From: Phycisphaerae bacterium
Lineage (GTDB): Bacteria > Planctomycetota > Phycisphaerae > UBA1845 > UTPLA1
Assembly: GCA_030593565.1 (NCBI GenBank)
Contig: JAUVGW010000006.1
Span: forward strand, 1 to 38,460
Direction of reading: 5' to 3'
Length of the DNA stretch: 38,460 bases
The notes below the pieces were generated by a model. That model was not told the DNA's origin. It searched no databases and worked only from the letters and a program-made list of their open reading frames with translations. Below are positions 21,789 through 30,510 of this stretch, piece by piece. Within the stretch, counting starts at the first letter, position 1. Each line of letters opens with the position of its first letter. Position numbers and translations under genes: made by a program.

Positions 21789-22535
21789 ATGACCGCAGTT
21801 ACAGCGTTTGACATCATAGGCGACTCTATCCCTTACACGCCGGCCAGCGACGTAGTTGTCGGCGTTCCCCAGCAGGTAGCCGGGCGTATCGGCATCCCGC
21901 ATACGAATCTCAGTGCGGACACGCTCGGTTCGCTCCAAGTCAAGGGCATCTTCCGGGCAGATATAGCGGCCGTTACCGTCGTAGCCGAGGATGTCATCGG
22001 CTGGGACGCCGACGGCGACCCGTACGGCGGCACCGCCGGAAGCGGATGCTACACGAACGCGCCCGCCGACTGGGATTTCAAGGTCGGGGTTGCCAGCGAA
22101 GCCGCCACAGCAACATCGGGCGAAGTCAAAGTTGTGCTCAACGTCTTCCCGTCCGTCGCGCTGCCGAGCACCATCACACAGACGGTCGCCTTCGGCGACT
22201 TTACGGACGGCGGCGGCACAAGCGGCTACGCGGACGTAACTATCCCGATCCCCATTGGCGGCCTGCCTATCGGGTGGACGGCAGATGTCACGACGGCGTT
22301 TGCGGGTACAGCGGGCATCGGGATGGAGGTAGGCATCGCAGGAGATACGGACAAGTACTCCGGTTCGAGCGAAGGCGTGGATTCCGCAGTGCTGGTCGGG
22401 TCTCTCGTCAGCCTTGACGGATGGGATACGATCAGCACCGCACGAACCATCCGAATCACGCTGACGGACACCACGGACTTCGGCGCAATCACAGCCGGAG
22501 AGATGGACTTTACGTTCTACTACAACGCCGCGTAG
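21789..22535 (+). CDS. DUF2190-type capsid decoration protein with extra C-terminal domain
   Basis: The first 110 residues follow DUF2190-type decoration proteins that sit on the outside of capsids: a small beta-rich fold with 'IGIPHTNLSADTLGSLQVKG' and 'EDVIGWDADGDPYGG'. The remaining 140 residues are a Gly/Thr-rich beta domain not usual in the family; it could be displayed on the capsid surface and bind host or environment. Position directly after the capsid gene supports the call. Confidence 0.65.
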   Translation: MTAVTAFDIIGDSIPYTPASDVVVGVPQQVAGRIGIPHTNLSADTLGSLQVKGIFRADIAAVTVVAEDVIGWDADGDPYGGTAGSGCYTNAPADWDFKVGVASEAATATSGEVKVVLNVFPSVALPSTITQTVAFGDFTDGGGTSGYADVTIPIPIGGLPIGWTADVTTAFAGTAGIGMEVGIAGDTDKYSGSSEGVDSAVLVGSLVSLDGWDTISTARTIRITLTDTTDFGAITAGEMDFTFYYNAA

Positions 22536-22557
22536 GAATCGGGAGAGACCCAGAGCA

Positions 22558-22944
22558 ATGACTAACATGCTCAAAACAGGAGTGACCAGGCTGGCTGCGG
22601 TGATGAAGAGTCACGGCTCCAGCCTGGTCACCGCCTCCCGCCATGGCGAGGACGATCTCGTTGACGTTTCAGCGACGGTCGGGTCAAGCCCGTTTCTGAT
22701 TGCAGACAGCTACGGATTTGAAACGCATGTCTGTATGCGCGACTACCTGATTACTGCCGCAGACTTCCAATTCGGCGGCGTGGTAGTCGAGCCACAGGCT
22801 GGCGACAAAATCATAGAAGTTGACGGTGACGTGACGCGGACGTTCGAGGCCATGTCGCCGGGTAGCGACGAACCGGCATGGCGCTACTCCGACCCGCACC
22901 GAGTCATGCTCCGCATTCACACGAAACTTGTTGAGACGACATGA
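22558..22944 (+). CDS. Head-tail connector-like protein, 128 aa
   Basis: The product is a compact beta-rich protein with 'VVEPQAGDKIIEVDGDVTRT' and a C-terminal 'HRVMLRIHTKLVETT'. Size, place after the decoration gene and strand pattern fit a lambda FII-like head-tail joining protein, but the assignment rests mainly on context. Its stop overlaps the start of a membrane protein by four bases. Confidence 0.6.
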   Translation: MTNMLKTGVTRLAAVMKSHGSSLVTASRHGEDDLVDVSATVGSSPFLIADSYGFETHVCMRDYLITAADFQFGGVVVEPQAGDKIIEVDGDVTRTFEAMSPGSDEPAWRYSDPHRVMLRIHTKLVETT

Positions 22945-23186
22945 ACGAACTGATTGTCGCGCCCATCGTGCAATATGGCTTTGCAGGATTCTGCGCAGTC
23001 CAGCTTGGCGTCATCGTCTGGATGGTCAGCCGCTTCATGGGCGAACTGGCCCGGACGCGCGAAGTCGTCCAGGAGAACACCGCCGCCGTCCGCGAAGTCA
23101 CGAAGCTGTGTGCCGACGTGATGGCGCTCAATCGCGACGTTCACGATAAGCTGATCGCCCGGCCCTGCATAGCGAAAGGTGAATAG
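22941..23186 (+). CDS. Membrane helix plus coiled-coil protein, 81 aa
   Basis: An N-terminal hydrophobic helix (YGFAGFCAVQLGVIVWMVSRF) is followed by a charged coiled coil (RTREVVQENTAAVREVTKLC). The shape resembles small BhlA/holin-type proteins. Its place among head-completion genes is unusual, since lysis genes here appear after the tail genes. No function can be fixed. Confidence 0.6.
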   Translation: MNELIVAPIVQYGFAGFCAVQLGVIVWMVSRFMGELARTREVVQENTAAVREVTKLCADVMALNRDVHDKLIARPCIAKGE

Positions 23187-23189
23187 CTC

Positions 23190-23624
23190 ATGCCCGCTAC
23201 CATCATCCTGATCGCCGACGCCGTTGTAGCCGCGCTGAACGAGCACAGCTTTTCTCTTGAGTTCACGGCGGCGCGGCGATACGTGGCGCTGGCGGATCTG
23301 CCCGCATTGGCCGAACTGACTGTGACGGTCATGACCCGAATCCTTGCACGTGAGGTCGAATCGCGCGGGTCTGATGCAAAAACATGGTCGGTTGACATCG
23401 GCATCCAGAAGCGGGCAACTGGATCGGAATCTGACAAGATAGCCGAATATGACACCCTCATGGCGCTGGTCGAGGAAATCGTGGACTTCATGGCTCGCAA
23501 GGAGTTCACATTCCCCAATGTGATCGTGGACACCATCGAGAACGATCCGGTCTACGACTTCGTAGGCATGAAAGAGCGCAGCCTTTTCACGTCTGTCATC
23601 ACAGTAAACTTCGAGAACGGATAG
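23190..23624 (+). CDS. Tail-terminator or neck-like protein, 144 aa
   Basis: The product has mixed alpha/beta strands: 'IILIADAVVAALNEHSFSLE' at the start, 'AELTVTVMTRILAREVESRG' in the middle and 'SLFTSVITVNFENG' at the end. This is the usual size and layout of neck or tail-terminator proteins (lambda gpU-like), and the position between the connector and tail-tube genes fits. Sequence alone does not name the family. Confidence 0.6.
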   Translation: MPATIILIADAVVAALNEHSFSLEFTAARRYVALADLPALAELTVTVMTRILAREVESRGSDAKTWSVDIGIQKRATGSESDKIAEYDTLMALVEEIVDFMARKEFTFPNVIVDTIENDPVYDFVGMKERSLFTSVITVNFENG

Positions 23625-23626
23625 CC

Positions 23627-24244
23627 ATGCAGTCAATGGGCCTTGGCATGGGCGCGCGATTCATTCCGCGAATGCCCCGCGTTCCGATGGGGCGGGTGCG
23701 GATGCCGAGCCTGCCGAAAGTGCCGAGAGCCGAGTTGCCGCGCGATGGCCGGGGCTGGTTCAGCATCGGCTTCCGCAATGCAGGCACGTTCTTTGACACT
23801 GCCGCCGTCACCACGATGCTGGATCACACGACGTGGCAGGTCTACAACCGGTTCGGCGCAGTCGTCCGGGTGACCGCCAAGCGTAGCATGAGGAAGAAGG
23901 CTGGCCCGTCCACGCCAGGCAGACCCCCGCACGCTCACGGCAACCCGCTGATAAAGCGGCGGATGCGCTACGGGTTCGACATGGTGGTGCATTCGGTTGT
24001 CATCGGGCCGGGGCTGAATAACGCCCGATCTGGCGGGCAACTTGACAAGCTCGAAGATGGCGGATTCATAACCGTCACGGAAATGGTCTGGCGCAGAAGC
24101 AAACCGACGGACGGCGGGATGCGCAGGAACTACCGCCGCAGGGAAACCAGACGAATCTACACCTTACCGCGCCCGTTCATGGGACCGGCTTTCAAGAAGA
24201 CTTTGCCGAATCTACCCAGTTATTGGGCGCAATACTCCAAGTAG
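23627..24244 (+). CDS. HK97 gp10-like neck or tail-completion protein, 205 aa
   Basis: A basic, Pro/Met-rich N-terminus (about 1-45) precedes a domain ending in 'LPRPFMGPAFKKTLPNLPSYW', the characteristic C-terminal block of HK97 gp10-like morphogenesis proteins. The middle has 'VVRVTAKRSMRKKAG' and 'GRPPHAHG', also typical of this family. It is longer than usual because of the N-terminal extension. Confidence 0.65.
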   Translation: MQSMGLGMGARFIPRMPRVPMGRVRMPSLPKVPRAELPRDGRGWFSIGFRNAGTFFDTAAVTTMLDHTTWQVYNRFGAVVRVTAKRSMRKKAGPSTPGRPPHAHGNPLIKRRMRYGFDMVVHSVVIGPGLNNARSGGQLDKLEDGGFITVTEMVWRRSKPTDGGMRRNYRRRETRRIYTLPRPFMGPAFKKTLPNLPSYWAQYSK

Positions 24245-24256
24245 AAGGGACGGATC

Positions 24257-24703
24257 ATGTCCAGGATTTTTAGCCGGAACTGTAAGATGTATCACGCGGC
24301 GGCGCTCAGCAGCACGGACTACGCAGGCGCAACGTGGGTAGAGATGCCGATGGTCCAGACGGCCTCGACGGCGAATGCGGCGGACGAACTCGAATGGACC
24401 TCGCGCGGCGGGAATGGCTATGGCCAGTTTGACGCGGGAGTCAAAGACGGCACTGTCACGTTCACAATCATCGAAGACCCCGCCGCCGAGGGCTACGACG
24501 AGCTTCTCGCCGCCTACAATGACGCCTCGCCTATCGCACTGGCCGAGATGAATGGCGACGAGAGCACTGTCGGCACCGTTGGAATCGCCGGCAATTTCGT
24601 CATCACGAACTTCGGCAACCAACGCGAGGTCAGGGGCCACAGCGTCATTGACGTTACGGCGAAGCCGAACGAGTATATCGGCGAATACGAAGTCACTGTG
24701 TAA
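24257..24703 (+). CDS. Major tail tube protein (probable)
   Basis: The product is beta-rich with 'GQFDAGVKDGTVTFTIIEDP' and 'IALAEMNGDESTVGTVGIAG', the alternating pattern typical of tail tube subunits, and ends with EYIGEYEVTV. Its place before the tail assembly chaperone and tape measure is the standard order. GAAGGGACGG precedes ATG 24257. Confidence 0.7.
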   Translation: MSRIFSRNCKMYHAAALSSTDYAGATWVEMPMVQTASTANAADELEWTSRGGNGYGQFDAGVKDGTVTFTIIEDPAAEGYDELLAAYNDASPIALAEMNGDESTVGTVGIAGNFVITNFGNQREVRGHSVIDVTAKPNEYIGEYEVTV

Positions 24704-24725
24704 CGCCATTCAACGGGAGAATGCC

Positions 24726-25217
24726 ATGCAGGTTTTTGAAGATGGTGCAGGTCGCAAGTGGGAAGTCGTTGTCAATATCGCCACGGCCAAGCGGGTGCTT
24801 GACGTGTGCGGAATCGATCTTGTCGGCGCAGAGGCCGGTGCTCTGGTTCAAGAGCTTTACGTCACCCCAATCAAGGTGGCCGGCGCTGTCTACGCAATCA
24901 TCAAGCCGCAGCTCGACGAGCAGGGCGTCGCGGAGGAAGCGTTCTGTGAGAGCCTTGCTGGCGATGCGGTTGACGAGATGACGAAGGCGTTGCTCGCGGA
25001 GCTGGTGGCTTTTTTCCCAGGCCGCCGAGGGCGGCTGCTGAAGAAGGCGCTGGACAAGGTGGGCGTGGTGATGGAGAAGGGGCTGAACGTGGCCGAGACG
25101 GAGATCGACAACGTGGACGTAGACAAGGTGATCAGGGATGCGGTGGCGAAGACCAGGACATCTGGAAACTCATCTGGCAAGTCGCCGGACGAATCGGAAT
25201 CGACCCCCGGCCCCTGA
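24726..25217 (+). CDS. Tail assembly chaperone, upstream part (G-like)
   Basis: The 163-residue product (VEDGAG-type start, 'KVAGAVYAIIKPQLDEQGVA', then a basic C-terminal helix) fits the place and shape of the first tail chaperone that binds tape measure protein during tail assembly. The sequence just after residue 95 is the T TTT TTC slip site. In the last 60 bases the frame becomes Ser/Pro-rich while the -1 frame gains strong protein-like content. GGGAG at 24714-24718 sets ATG 24726. Confidence 0.7.
   Translation: MQVFEDGAGRKWEVVVNIATAKRVLDVCGIDLVGAEAGALVQELYVTPIKVAGAVYAIIKPQLDEQGVAEEAFCESLAGDAVDEMTKALLAELVAFFPGRRGRLLKKALDKVGVVMEKGLNVAETEIDNVDVDKVIRDAVAKTRTSGNSSGKSPDESESTPGP
25010..25016 (+). 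promoter_or_regulatory. Probable -1 ribosomal frameshift site, T TTT TTC
   Basis: The sequence T TTT TTC is in the correct phase (zero frame ends TTT TTC at 25011-25016) for a canonical X XXY YYZ -1 slip. A slip gives a 245-residue G-T-like fusion ending at 25462. It is the only canonical heptamer found in this gene, though it lies about 140 bases before the conserved part of the second frame. Confidence 0.55.
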
Positions 25218-25462
25218 CGCTCCGCGAGCTGTGGTGGATGGCCGAAGGTCGCGACCGTGACATGCTGTGGCAGCTCGGCACGATCATGGCGCAGCAGGCG
25301 AACATCTACCGCGACCCTGAGGAGTGTCCCGACCTCATCACGCCCGAGGATATTTTCCCGGTGCTGGCCGACGACATACCCGCTGTTGAAACCGAAGAGT
25401 CGGACAAGCCCGTATCGTCATTCAGAATGCTCTTGAGAGGACAACAGCATGGCCGGGAGTAA
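25016..25462 (+). CDS. Tail assembly chaperone, -1 frame extension (T-like)
   Basis: In the -1 frame, residues around 'EDQDIWKLIWQVAGRIGI' and 'DPRPLTLRELWWMAEGRD' (coded near 25155-25250) are clearly protein-like and match the second half of lambda G/GT-type chaperones. No ATG, GTG or TTG start exists upstream in this frame near the block, and starting at ATG 25238 would drop it, so synthesis by -1 frameshift is most likely. A Gly/Arg-rich stretch joins it to the G part. The end overlaps the tape measure gene by 14 bases. Confidence 0.6.
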   Translation, partial: PRPPRAAAEEGAGQGGRGDGEGAERGRDGDRQRGRRQGDQGCGGEDQDIWKLIWQVAGRIGIDPRPLTLRELWWMAEGRDRDMLWQLGTIMAQQANIYRDPEECPDLITPEDIFPVLADDIPAVETEESDKPVSSFRMLLRGQQHGRE

Positions 25463-28007
25463 AGGAATACGAGCGGGAAAGGCGTTCGTTGAACTTTACG
25501 TTACGGACAACAAGTTCACGCGGGGTCTGCGCAAGGCACAGCGTCGGCTTGCGGGCTTCGGAGCTGGCGTCGGTGCAATGGGCCGGAAGCTGGCGATGTT
25601 CGGCGGCATTGGCGTGGCCGCGTTTGGCGCGACGGCCAAGGCGTTCGGGAACTTCGAGGAGCAGATGGCGCGGGTGTCCACGATGCTGCGCGAGCCTGAG
25701 AAGTGGATGAAGAGCTACACGAAGGCTGTCCGCGACATGTCTATTGAGTTCGGGCAGTCTACGGAGGTCGTCGCCGACGGGCTTCGCAAGATTCTGTCAG
25801 CACAGATCGCGCCAGAGGGGGCGCTTGGCTTCCTGCGTGCCGCGAGCGAGGCTGCGATTGCCGGAAGCACCGACGTGTCGAACTCCGTTGACGCGCTGCT
25901 GAACATTATCAACGCGTACGGACTAGAGGCCAAAGACGCCACCGACATCTCAAACCTGCTGTTTCGGGTCATCTTCAAGGGCAGGATCACGTACGAGGAG
26001 CTTGCAGACTCGCTTGGGCACGTCGCTACGATGGCCAGCGCGGCAGGCATCACGCTGGAAGAGACTGGCGCGACGATAGCGACACTGACCAGGAACGGGT
26101 TGCAGTCGCGTCGGGCAATGACCGCGTTCAAGTCTGCGCTGATCGCTATCGTCAAAGGCGAGTCACTGACAGGGGCCAAGGGGCCGACTGCGCAAATGAG
26201 GGAACTCGGCATGGTCCTGTCCGAGGACACGCTGAAGGCGAAGGGGTTCGCAGGCATGATGCGGGAGCTTGGCGACGTCAACTTCGGCACCCTTGTGAAG
26301 TTCTTCCCAAAACGGTCGGCGCTCGGCATCGTGACGATCTCCAAGCATCTTGAGGGGTTTCAAGAGGATTTGGACGATATGGCAGACCGGGCAGATGCCA
26401 CGAATAGGAAGTTTGCCGAGATGGCGGCTGTTGTAAACCATGCGTGGCGCCAAGTCAAGCAGGCTGCGATGGCTGCCGCGGTCGCGCTCGGCAAGGCTCT
26501 CGGCCCGACGCTCAAGAAGGTCGCCAAGAACGTGAGGGAGGCGCTTGCTGAGGTTACGGCGTGGATCGAGGCGAACCAGGAGCTTGTGCTCACGGTATTC
26601 TCCGCCACAGTGGCGGTAACGGGTCTGGGCGTCGCGCTGATGGCGGTGGCCGTCCCGTTCACGATGGCGGCAATGGCGCTGGGCGGGCTGGCCACGACGG
26701 TTGGGCTACTCATAACGCTTCTGGGCTTCCTGAAGGCGGCGCTCATCGGGACGGTCAGCGTGCTGGGCGCGGTCAAGCTGGCGGTGATCCTGCTGAAAGC
26801 GGCGTTTGTGGTATTGAAGGTGGTCGTAGCCGCGACAATCATAACACTGGGCGTGCTCAAGGCGGGCGTGGTCATATTGAGCGCAGTCGTCAGCGCGTCG
26901 ATTGTGGCGCTGGCGCTATTCAAGGCGACGTTCCTGACAACGAGCGTTTCGGTCTGGCTCCTGACCGGCACGCTTGCTGTCTTGAAGGTCGGGCTGCTTG
27001 TGCTGACGGGCGTGCTCGGCATCCTGAAGGTTGCGCTTGCGGCAACGTGGGTAGTGGCGCTCGGGCCTATCGGTCTGGTGCTGGCCGGATTCGCGGCAGT
27101 GCTGGCGGCTGTAGTGCTCCTGTCCGGCGCTGTCAAGGGACTGCTCGGGATATTCGACAACGTGGGCGACACGTTCAGCGAGTTCGGCGAGCAGGCCATG
27201 GCGGCGTTCGAGATCATCAAGACCGCGCTGAAGTCTGGCGATTACAAGACCGCGGCAAAGGCCATGTGGGCGGGTATCAAGATGGCGTGGGCTACAGGAA
27301 TCGCGGCGTTGGAGAAGATGTGGGCGAACTTCAAGATGGGGTTCGTAGAGTCAGGGTCGGAGATGCGGTATGCGATAAAAGACATCCTGGCGCGCGCGCG
27401 GACTGGCGCACGCCGCGTGGTTCCGTTCGTGGACGCCGATCCGGGAAGGCGAGACAGGGAGATCGCCGCAGCGGCCAAGGAGCATACCGATACGACTGAA
27501 GAGCGGCGCGCAGCGATGTACAAGGCGATCGACGACGAACTTGCCGAGCGCATGGCTGAATATGCCGACGAACTGACAGAGATCACGAACGCGATGAACG
27601 CGGACAAGATGCACGACGCGATGGAGTCGCTGGTCGGCAAGATCGGCGACCTGGCGGACGAGTATGGCGTGACGGCGCAGCACGTCAAGTCGGCCGGCTC
27701 GGGAATAGCTGGAATGCTTGGCCTAGTCGCCGGCCCGGCTGGCTACGGCCTACTGGGCGGTCTCGCCGGTCTTGGCGAGCTGGGCGCGGACGCGCTGGCG
27801 TTCATGGCAAGCAAAGCCGCCGCCGCCGCGCCCTCTGCCGCGCCCGCCATGGGCGCACTCGGCGGCGCGACTACGGGCATGTTCAACGTGCAGGCCGCGT
27901 TCGGGCTTGGCACGACTGGCCAGAAGCGGGATGAGTTGCTGGCGCTGATTGCGCGAAACACACAGGACACAGTAGACAACACAGAAGATATGGGGGTGTT
28001 TGAATGA
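25449..28007 (+). CDS. Tail tape measure protein, 852 aa
   Basis: The tape measure sets tail length; at about 1.5 angstrom per residue 852 residues predict a tail near 130 nm. The N-terminus fits TP901-type tape measures (GKAFVELYVTDNKFTRGLRK, then FEEQMARVSTML and 'AMTAFKSALIAI'). Residues about 380-560 form an exceptionally long hydrophobic series of helix-like segments spaced by single Lys. The C-terminus is helical and Ala-rich. It follows the chaperone pair in standard order. Confidence 0.87.
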   Translation: MAGSKGIRAGKAFVELYVTDNKFTRGLRKAQRRLAGFGAGVGAMGRKLAMFGGIGVAAFGATAKAFGNFEEQMARVSTMLREPEKWMKSYTKAVRDMSIEFGQSTEVVADGLRKILSAQIAPEGALGFLRAASEAAIAGSTDVSNSVDALLNIINAYGLEAKDATDISNLLFRVIFKGRITYEELADSLGHVATMASAAGITLEETGATIATLTRNGLQSRRAMTAFKSALIAIVKGESLTGAKGPTAQMRELGMVLSEDTLKAKGFAGMMRELGDVNFGTLVKFFPKRSALGIVTISKHLEGFQEDLDDMADRADATNRKFAEMAAVVNHAWRQVKQAAMAAAVALGKALGPTLKKVAKNVREALAEVTAWIEANQELVLTVFSATVAVTGLGVALMAVAVPFTMAAMALGGLATTVGLLITLLGFLKAALIGTVSVLGAVKLAVILLKAAFVVLKVVVAATIITLGVLKAGVVILSAVVSASIVALALFKATFLTTSVSVWLLTGTLAVLKVGLLVLTGVLGILKVALAATWVVALGPIGLVLAGFAAVLAAVVLLSGAVKGLLGIFDNVGDTFSEFGEQAMAAFEIIKTALKSGDYKTAAKAMWAGIKMAWATGIAALEKMWANFKMGFVESGSEMRYAIKDILARARTGARRVVPFVDADPGRRDREIAAAAKEHTDTTEERRAAMYKAIDDELAERMAEYADELTEITNAMNADKMHDAMESLVGKIGDLADEYGVTAQHVKSAGSGIAGMLGLVAGPAGYGLLGGLAGLGELGADALAFMASKAAAAAPSAAPAMGALGGATTGMFNVQAAFGLGTTGQKRDELLALIARNTQDTVDNTEDMGVFE

Positions 28008-28867
28008 CGCCAACAGTTACGATCACCGAGAACATAAAGAGCCGATCCGGCAGCGACGGCAAGAGCGGGAAGCGCTTACGCCTGTATACGTGCAAGGGAT
28101 CGTCATCGCTGAGCACCATCCTGGAAGCGCTGAATGACTTCGTGCCAGACACCGCAGGCGGGCTGGAGTTGCTATACTGCCGCGCGAATCCGCGCTTTGT
28201 CGATATCAACAATCTGCCCCGGTGCAATTGGGATGGCGAGGCGCACTACGGCTACCCGGAAAAGAAGCGACCTACGACTGGCGAATCGATCAGGACGTTT
28301 TCAAGCGGTGGCGGCACGACGCATATCACACAACGCATCGAGGCGCTTCCGGCGCAGAGCTACAAGGCGGACGGAATCACCGGCGAAATACCGGACTTCA
28401 AGGGCGGCATCGGCGTCACGATCAAAGGCAGAGAAAGTGTTGTCGCGGGCGTCGATATCTATACGCCGGCTTGGACGTTCGAGGAAACGCATTATTTCTC
28501 CAACGAAACCATGACGGCTGAATATCAAGACGACATAGAGTTCTGCCATGGCAAGATCAACATTGACGAGTTCCGTGGGCGCGCGGCTGGCGAGGTGTTG
28601 TTCATTGGCGCGACAGGCCGGCAGCGCGGCGGTGAGGATTGGGAGGTGACATTCAGGTTCGCTGTGAGCAAGAACAAGAGCAACTTCCGAATAGGCGATA
28701 TCACCATTGCGGGGGGGGAGGGCGAAGAGAAGCTTGGGTGGGATTATCTATGGCTCCTCTATGAGGACTTCCAAGACGAAGCCGCCGGCAAGATCGTAAA
28801 GCGCGCCGCCTACGCGTACGTGGACCCAGTGTACTATTCAACCCTCTTCAGCGCACTGGGGATATGA
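28004..28867 (+). CDS. Tail structural protein after tape measure, 287 aa
   Basis: A beta-rich protein with several aromatic and Cys residues (LLYCRANPRFVDINNLPRC) and a C-terminal 'AYAYVDPVYYSTLFSALGI'. I recognise its general type as the gene that follows the tape measure in similar phages, likely a distal tail or hub component. No catalytic motif is visible. The start overlaps the tape measure stop by four bases. Confidence 0.6.
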   Translation: MTPTVTITENIKSRSGSDGKSGKRLRLYTCKGSSSLSTILEALNDFVPDTAGGLELLYCRANPRFVDINNLPRCNWDGEAHYGYPEKKRPTTGESIRTFSSGGGTTHITQRIEALPAQSYKADGITGEIPDFKGGIGVTIKGRESVVAGVDIYTPAWTFEETHYFSNETMTAEYQDDIEFCHGKINIDEFRGRAAGEVLFIGATGRQRGGEDWEVTFRFAVSKNKSNFRIGDITIAGGEGEEKLGWDYLWLLYEDFQDEAAGKIVKRAAYAYVDPVYYSTLFSALGI

Positions 28868-28868
28868 C

Positions 28869-29654
28869 ATGGCCGAAGTCCAACACGTCAGGGGCAACCA
28901 GACGAAGATACCCGTGCGCGAATGGAATATGGTAGCCGATGCAACGAACCACTATCAGCGGCTCATCGAGAGCACCGGCACCGGCACCGCTGACGCTGGC
29001 CTGCCAACTGGCGTTGTCCTCGCAGCAAACGACAGCGGGGAAGCGTGTCCATGGCGCGGCGTGGTCGCCATCAAGACCGGAACGGGCGTGTGCAAGGTGC
29101 GATTCGGCAAGCCGTCCAGCACGGAGGAGTCTGGCGTATATGGGATCGCGCTTGAACCGATAGCGAACGGCAAGCTCGGGCGAGTCGCTCTTGCATCCGG
29201 GCCGTGGGAGCTTGACGTGCCGGATTCGACCGTTGCGCCCGGAGCGCATTACTCGGCAAGCAGGGACGCCGCAAGCTGGCAGGTTGAGGCCGTAGACTCG
29301 GGCGGCGACTTCGTGGTTGTCAGCAACTCCACCGCCACCTCCACCACTCCCGCGCAGGTGATCTTTCCCGGTGGAGGGGAAATAGATATCGCCGCCCCGC
29401 TCGACCCGGCGCTTATCGGCAACACGACGAACACGGACACCGCGCAGACAGACACATTCGACCCCGAGAACCCGCCAGAGGGCAAGGACGGCGTAAGCCT
29501 CATTGTGATGGTCAAGATGATATACAATAAGGACGGGGACCAGGTTGTGCGCGACGAATACCGCACGCTTACGTGGCCGCTTGCAACCGCCCCGGCGATA
29601 TCGGCAGGCACGCAGATTGAAGTGAACACCCCGGTCGAGGGGGTAGAGGCATAA
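28869..29654 (+). CDS. Tail tip or fibre protein, 261 aa
   Basis: The product begins 'MAEVQHVRGNQTKIPVREW' and continues with Gly, Thr and Val-rich beta segments, ending acidic. The composition and place suggest a structural tail-tip protein. The stop is directly followed by the next gene (overlap of one base). No family named. Confidence 0.6.
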   Translation: MAEVQHVRGNQTKIPVREWNMVADATNHYQRLIESTGTGTADAGLPTGVVLAANDSGEACPWRGVVAIKTGTGVCKVRFGKPSSTEESGVYGIALEPIANGKLGRVALASGPWELDVPDSTVAPGAHYSASRDAASWQVEAVDSGGDFVVVSNSTATSTTPAQVIFPGGGEIDIAAPLDPALIGNTTNTDTAQTDTFDPENPPEGKDGVSLIVMVKMIYNKDGDQVVRDEYRTLTWPLATAPAISAGTQIEVNTPVEGVEA

Positions 29655-30154
29655 TGGCATACGATCTTCTGAAATCTGCGTCCGGCGACCTTCTGTTCGG
29701 ACCTACTGCGGGCGACTTGTTGAAGGCGATAGGCATAGGCTGTAATAGTTGCAGCCCGCCGTTGGATGACATCTACGAAGTGATGTTCACCGGATGCACG
29801 GGACGACACGCCGCGTGGAACGGAATCTGGATTCCGCTTTACTGGGTATCGGGATGCTTGTGGCGGGGCGCCGGGAGTGGCCCTTGTGACTACAGCGCCA
29901 TTCGTATGCGTTTTTTCACTGGGCATAGGTGGGTAGTTGATGTTGGGCGGGTGTATGCGCTATATTGTATGGCGCAATACACCAGCGGAGGCTTGTGCGA
30001 GGGCGGACCATATTGTGATTGCTTGCCGCTCATCGCGCTGAACAACCGCTTGATGAGCGGAAACACTGTATCTTGCAGTGTCCCTGCGTGCCGCGATGCC
30101 GGTATGAATATGAAGGACAAGGCCACCCTCTACATACGGGAGTATACGCCATGA
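29654..30154 (+). CDS. Cys-rich tail-region protein, 166 aa
   Basis: A short repeat-like start (LLKSASGDLLFGPTAGDLLK) precedes about 15 cysteines (for example GCNSCSPP and CEGGPYCDC) and many aromatic residues. Such a pattern suggests a disulphide-stabilised surface or fibre protein, or a metal-binding one. It overlaps the next gene by four bases (ATGA). Confidence 0.55.
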   Translation: MAYDLLKSASGDLLFGPTAGDLLKAIGIGCNSCSPPLDDIYEVMFTGCTGRHAAWNGIWIPLYWVSGCLWRGAGSGPCDYSAIRMRFFTGHRWVVDVGRVYALYCMAQYTSGGLCEGGPYCDCLPLIALNNRLMSGNTVSCSVPACRDAGMNMKDKATLYIREYTP

Positions 30155-30510
30155 GTTTATTCCGAACTGAAATCTGCGAAGCACGCTGCAAAGGCTGGCG
30201 GTATCCGCGCCAATGCCGGGGATCAAAAGCGTGGCGGAACGGGATGCGGAAGTATGACGACGTGGACGATATCAACTTCGACTGCCCGCACGAACTGCCG
30301 ATCAAGCATGACGCAACGCATCGCGTCATGCTTCCAGAGGACATGCCCGCACCGAAGCCGCCAGACGTGTCACATTGCCAGCACGCGAAGGTGACGCACG
30401 CCTGCTATAACTGCGTCATATGCTGGAGGCCCGAGCCGCACGAGATGAAAGTTCCGGTTGAAGATTGCACCCCGCAGTGCCCTCACGTTACGCCAAGGGA
30501 GGGGACGTAA
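30151..30510 (+). CDS. Cys/His-rich protein, 119 aa
   Basis: The product is rich in Cys and His in pairs (EARCKGW, 'HCQHAKVTHACYNCVICW', CTPQCPH), consistent with zinc binding or disulphides. It lies between the Cys-rich tail gene and the long fibre-like gene and is coupled to its upstream neighbour by ATGA. Function unknown; it may assemble with the 29654 product. Confidence 0.55.
   Translation: MSLFRTEICEARCKGWRYPRQCRGSKAWRNGMRKYDDVDDINFDCPHELPIKHDATHRVMLPEDMPAPKPPDVSHCQHAKVTHACYNCVICWRPEPHEMKVPVEDCTPQCPHVTPREGT

Noticed and set aside
26360-27220. Minus-strand frame rich in Ser, Thr and Ala
   Set aside because: It is the antisense of the hydrophobic tape measure block, which forces this composition.
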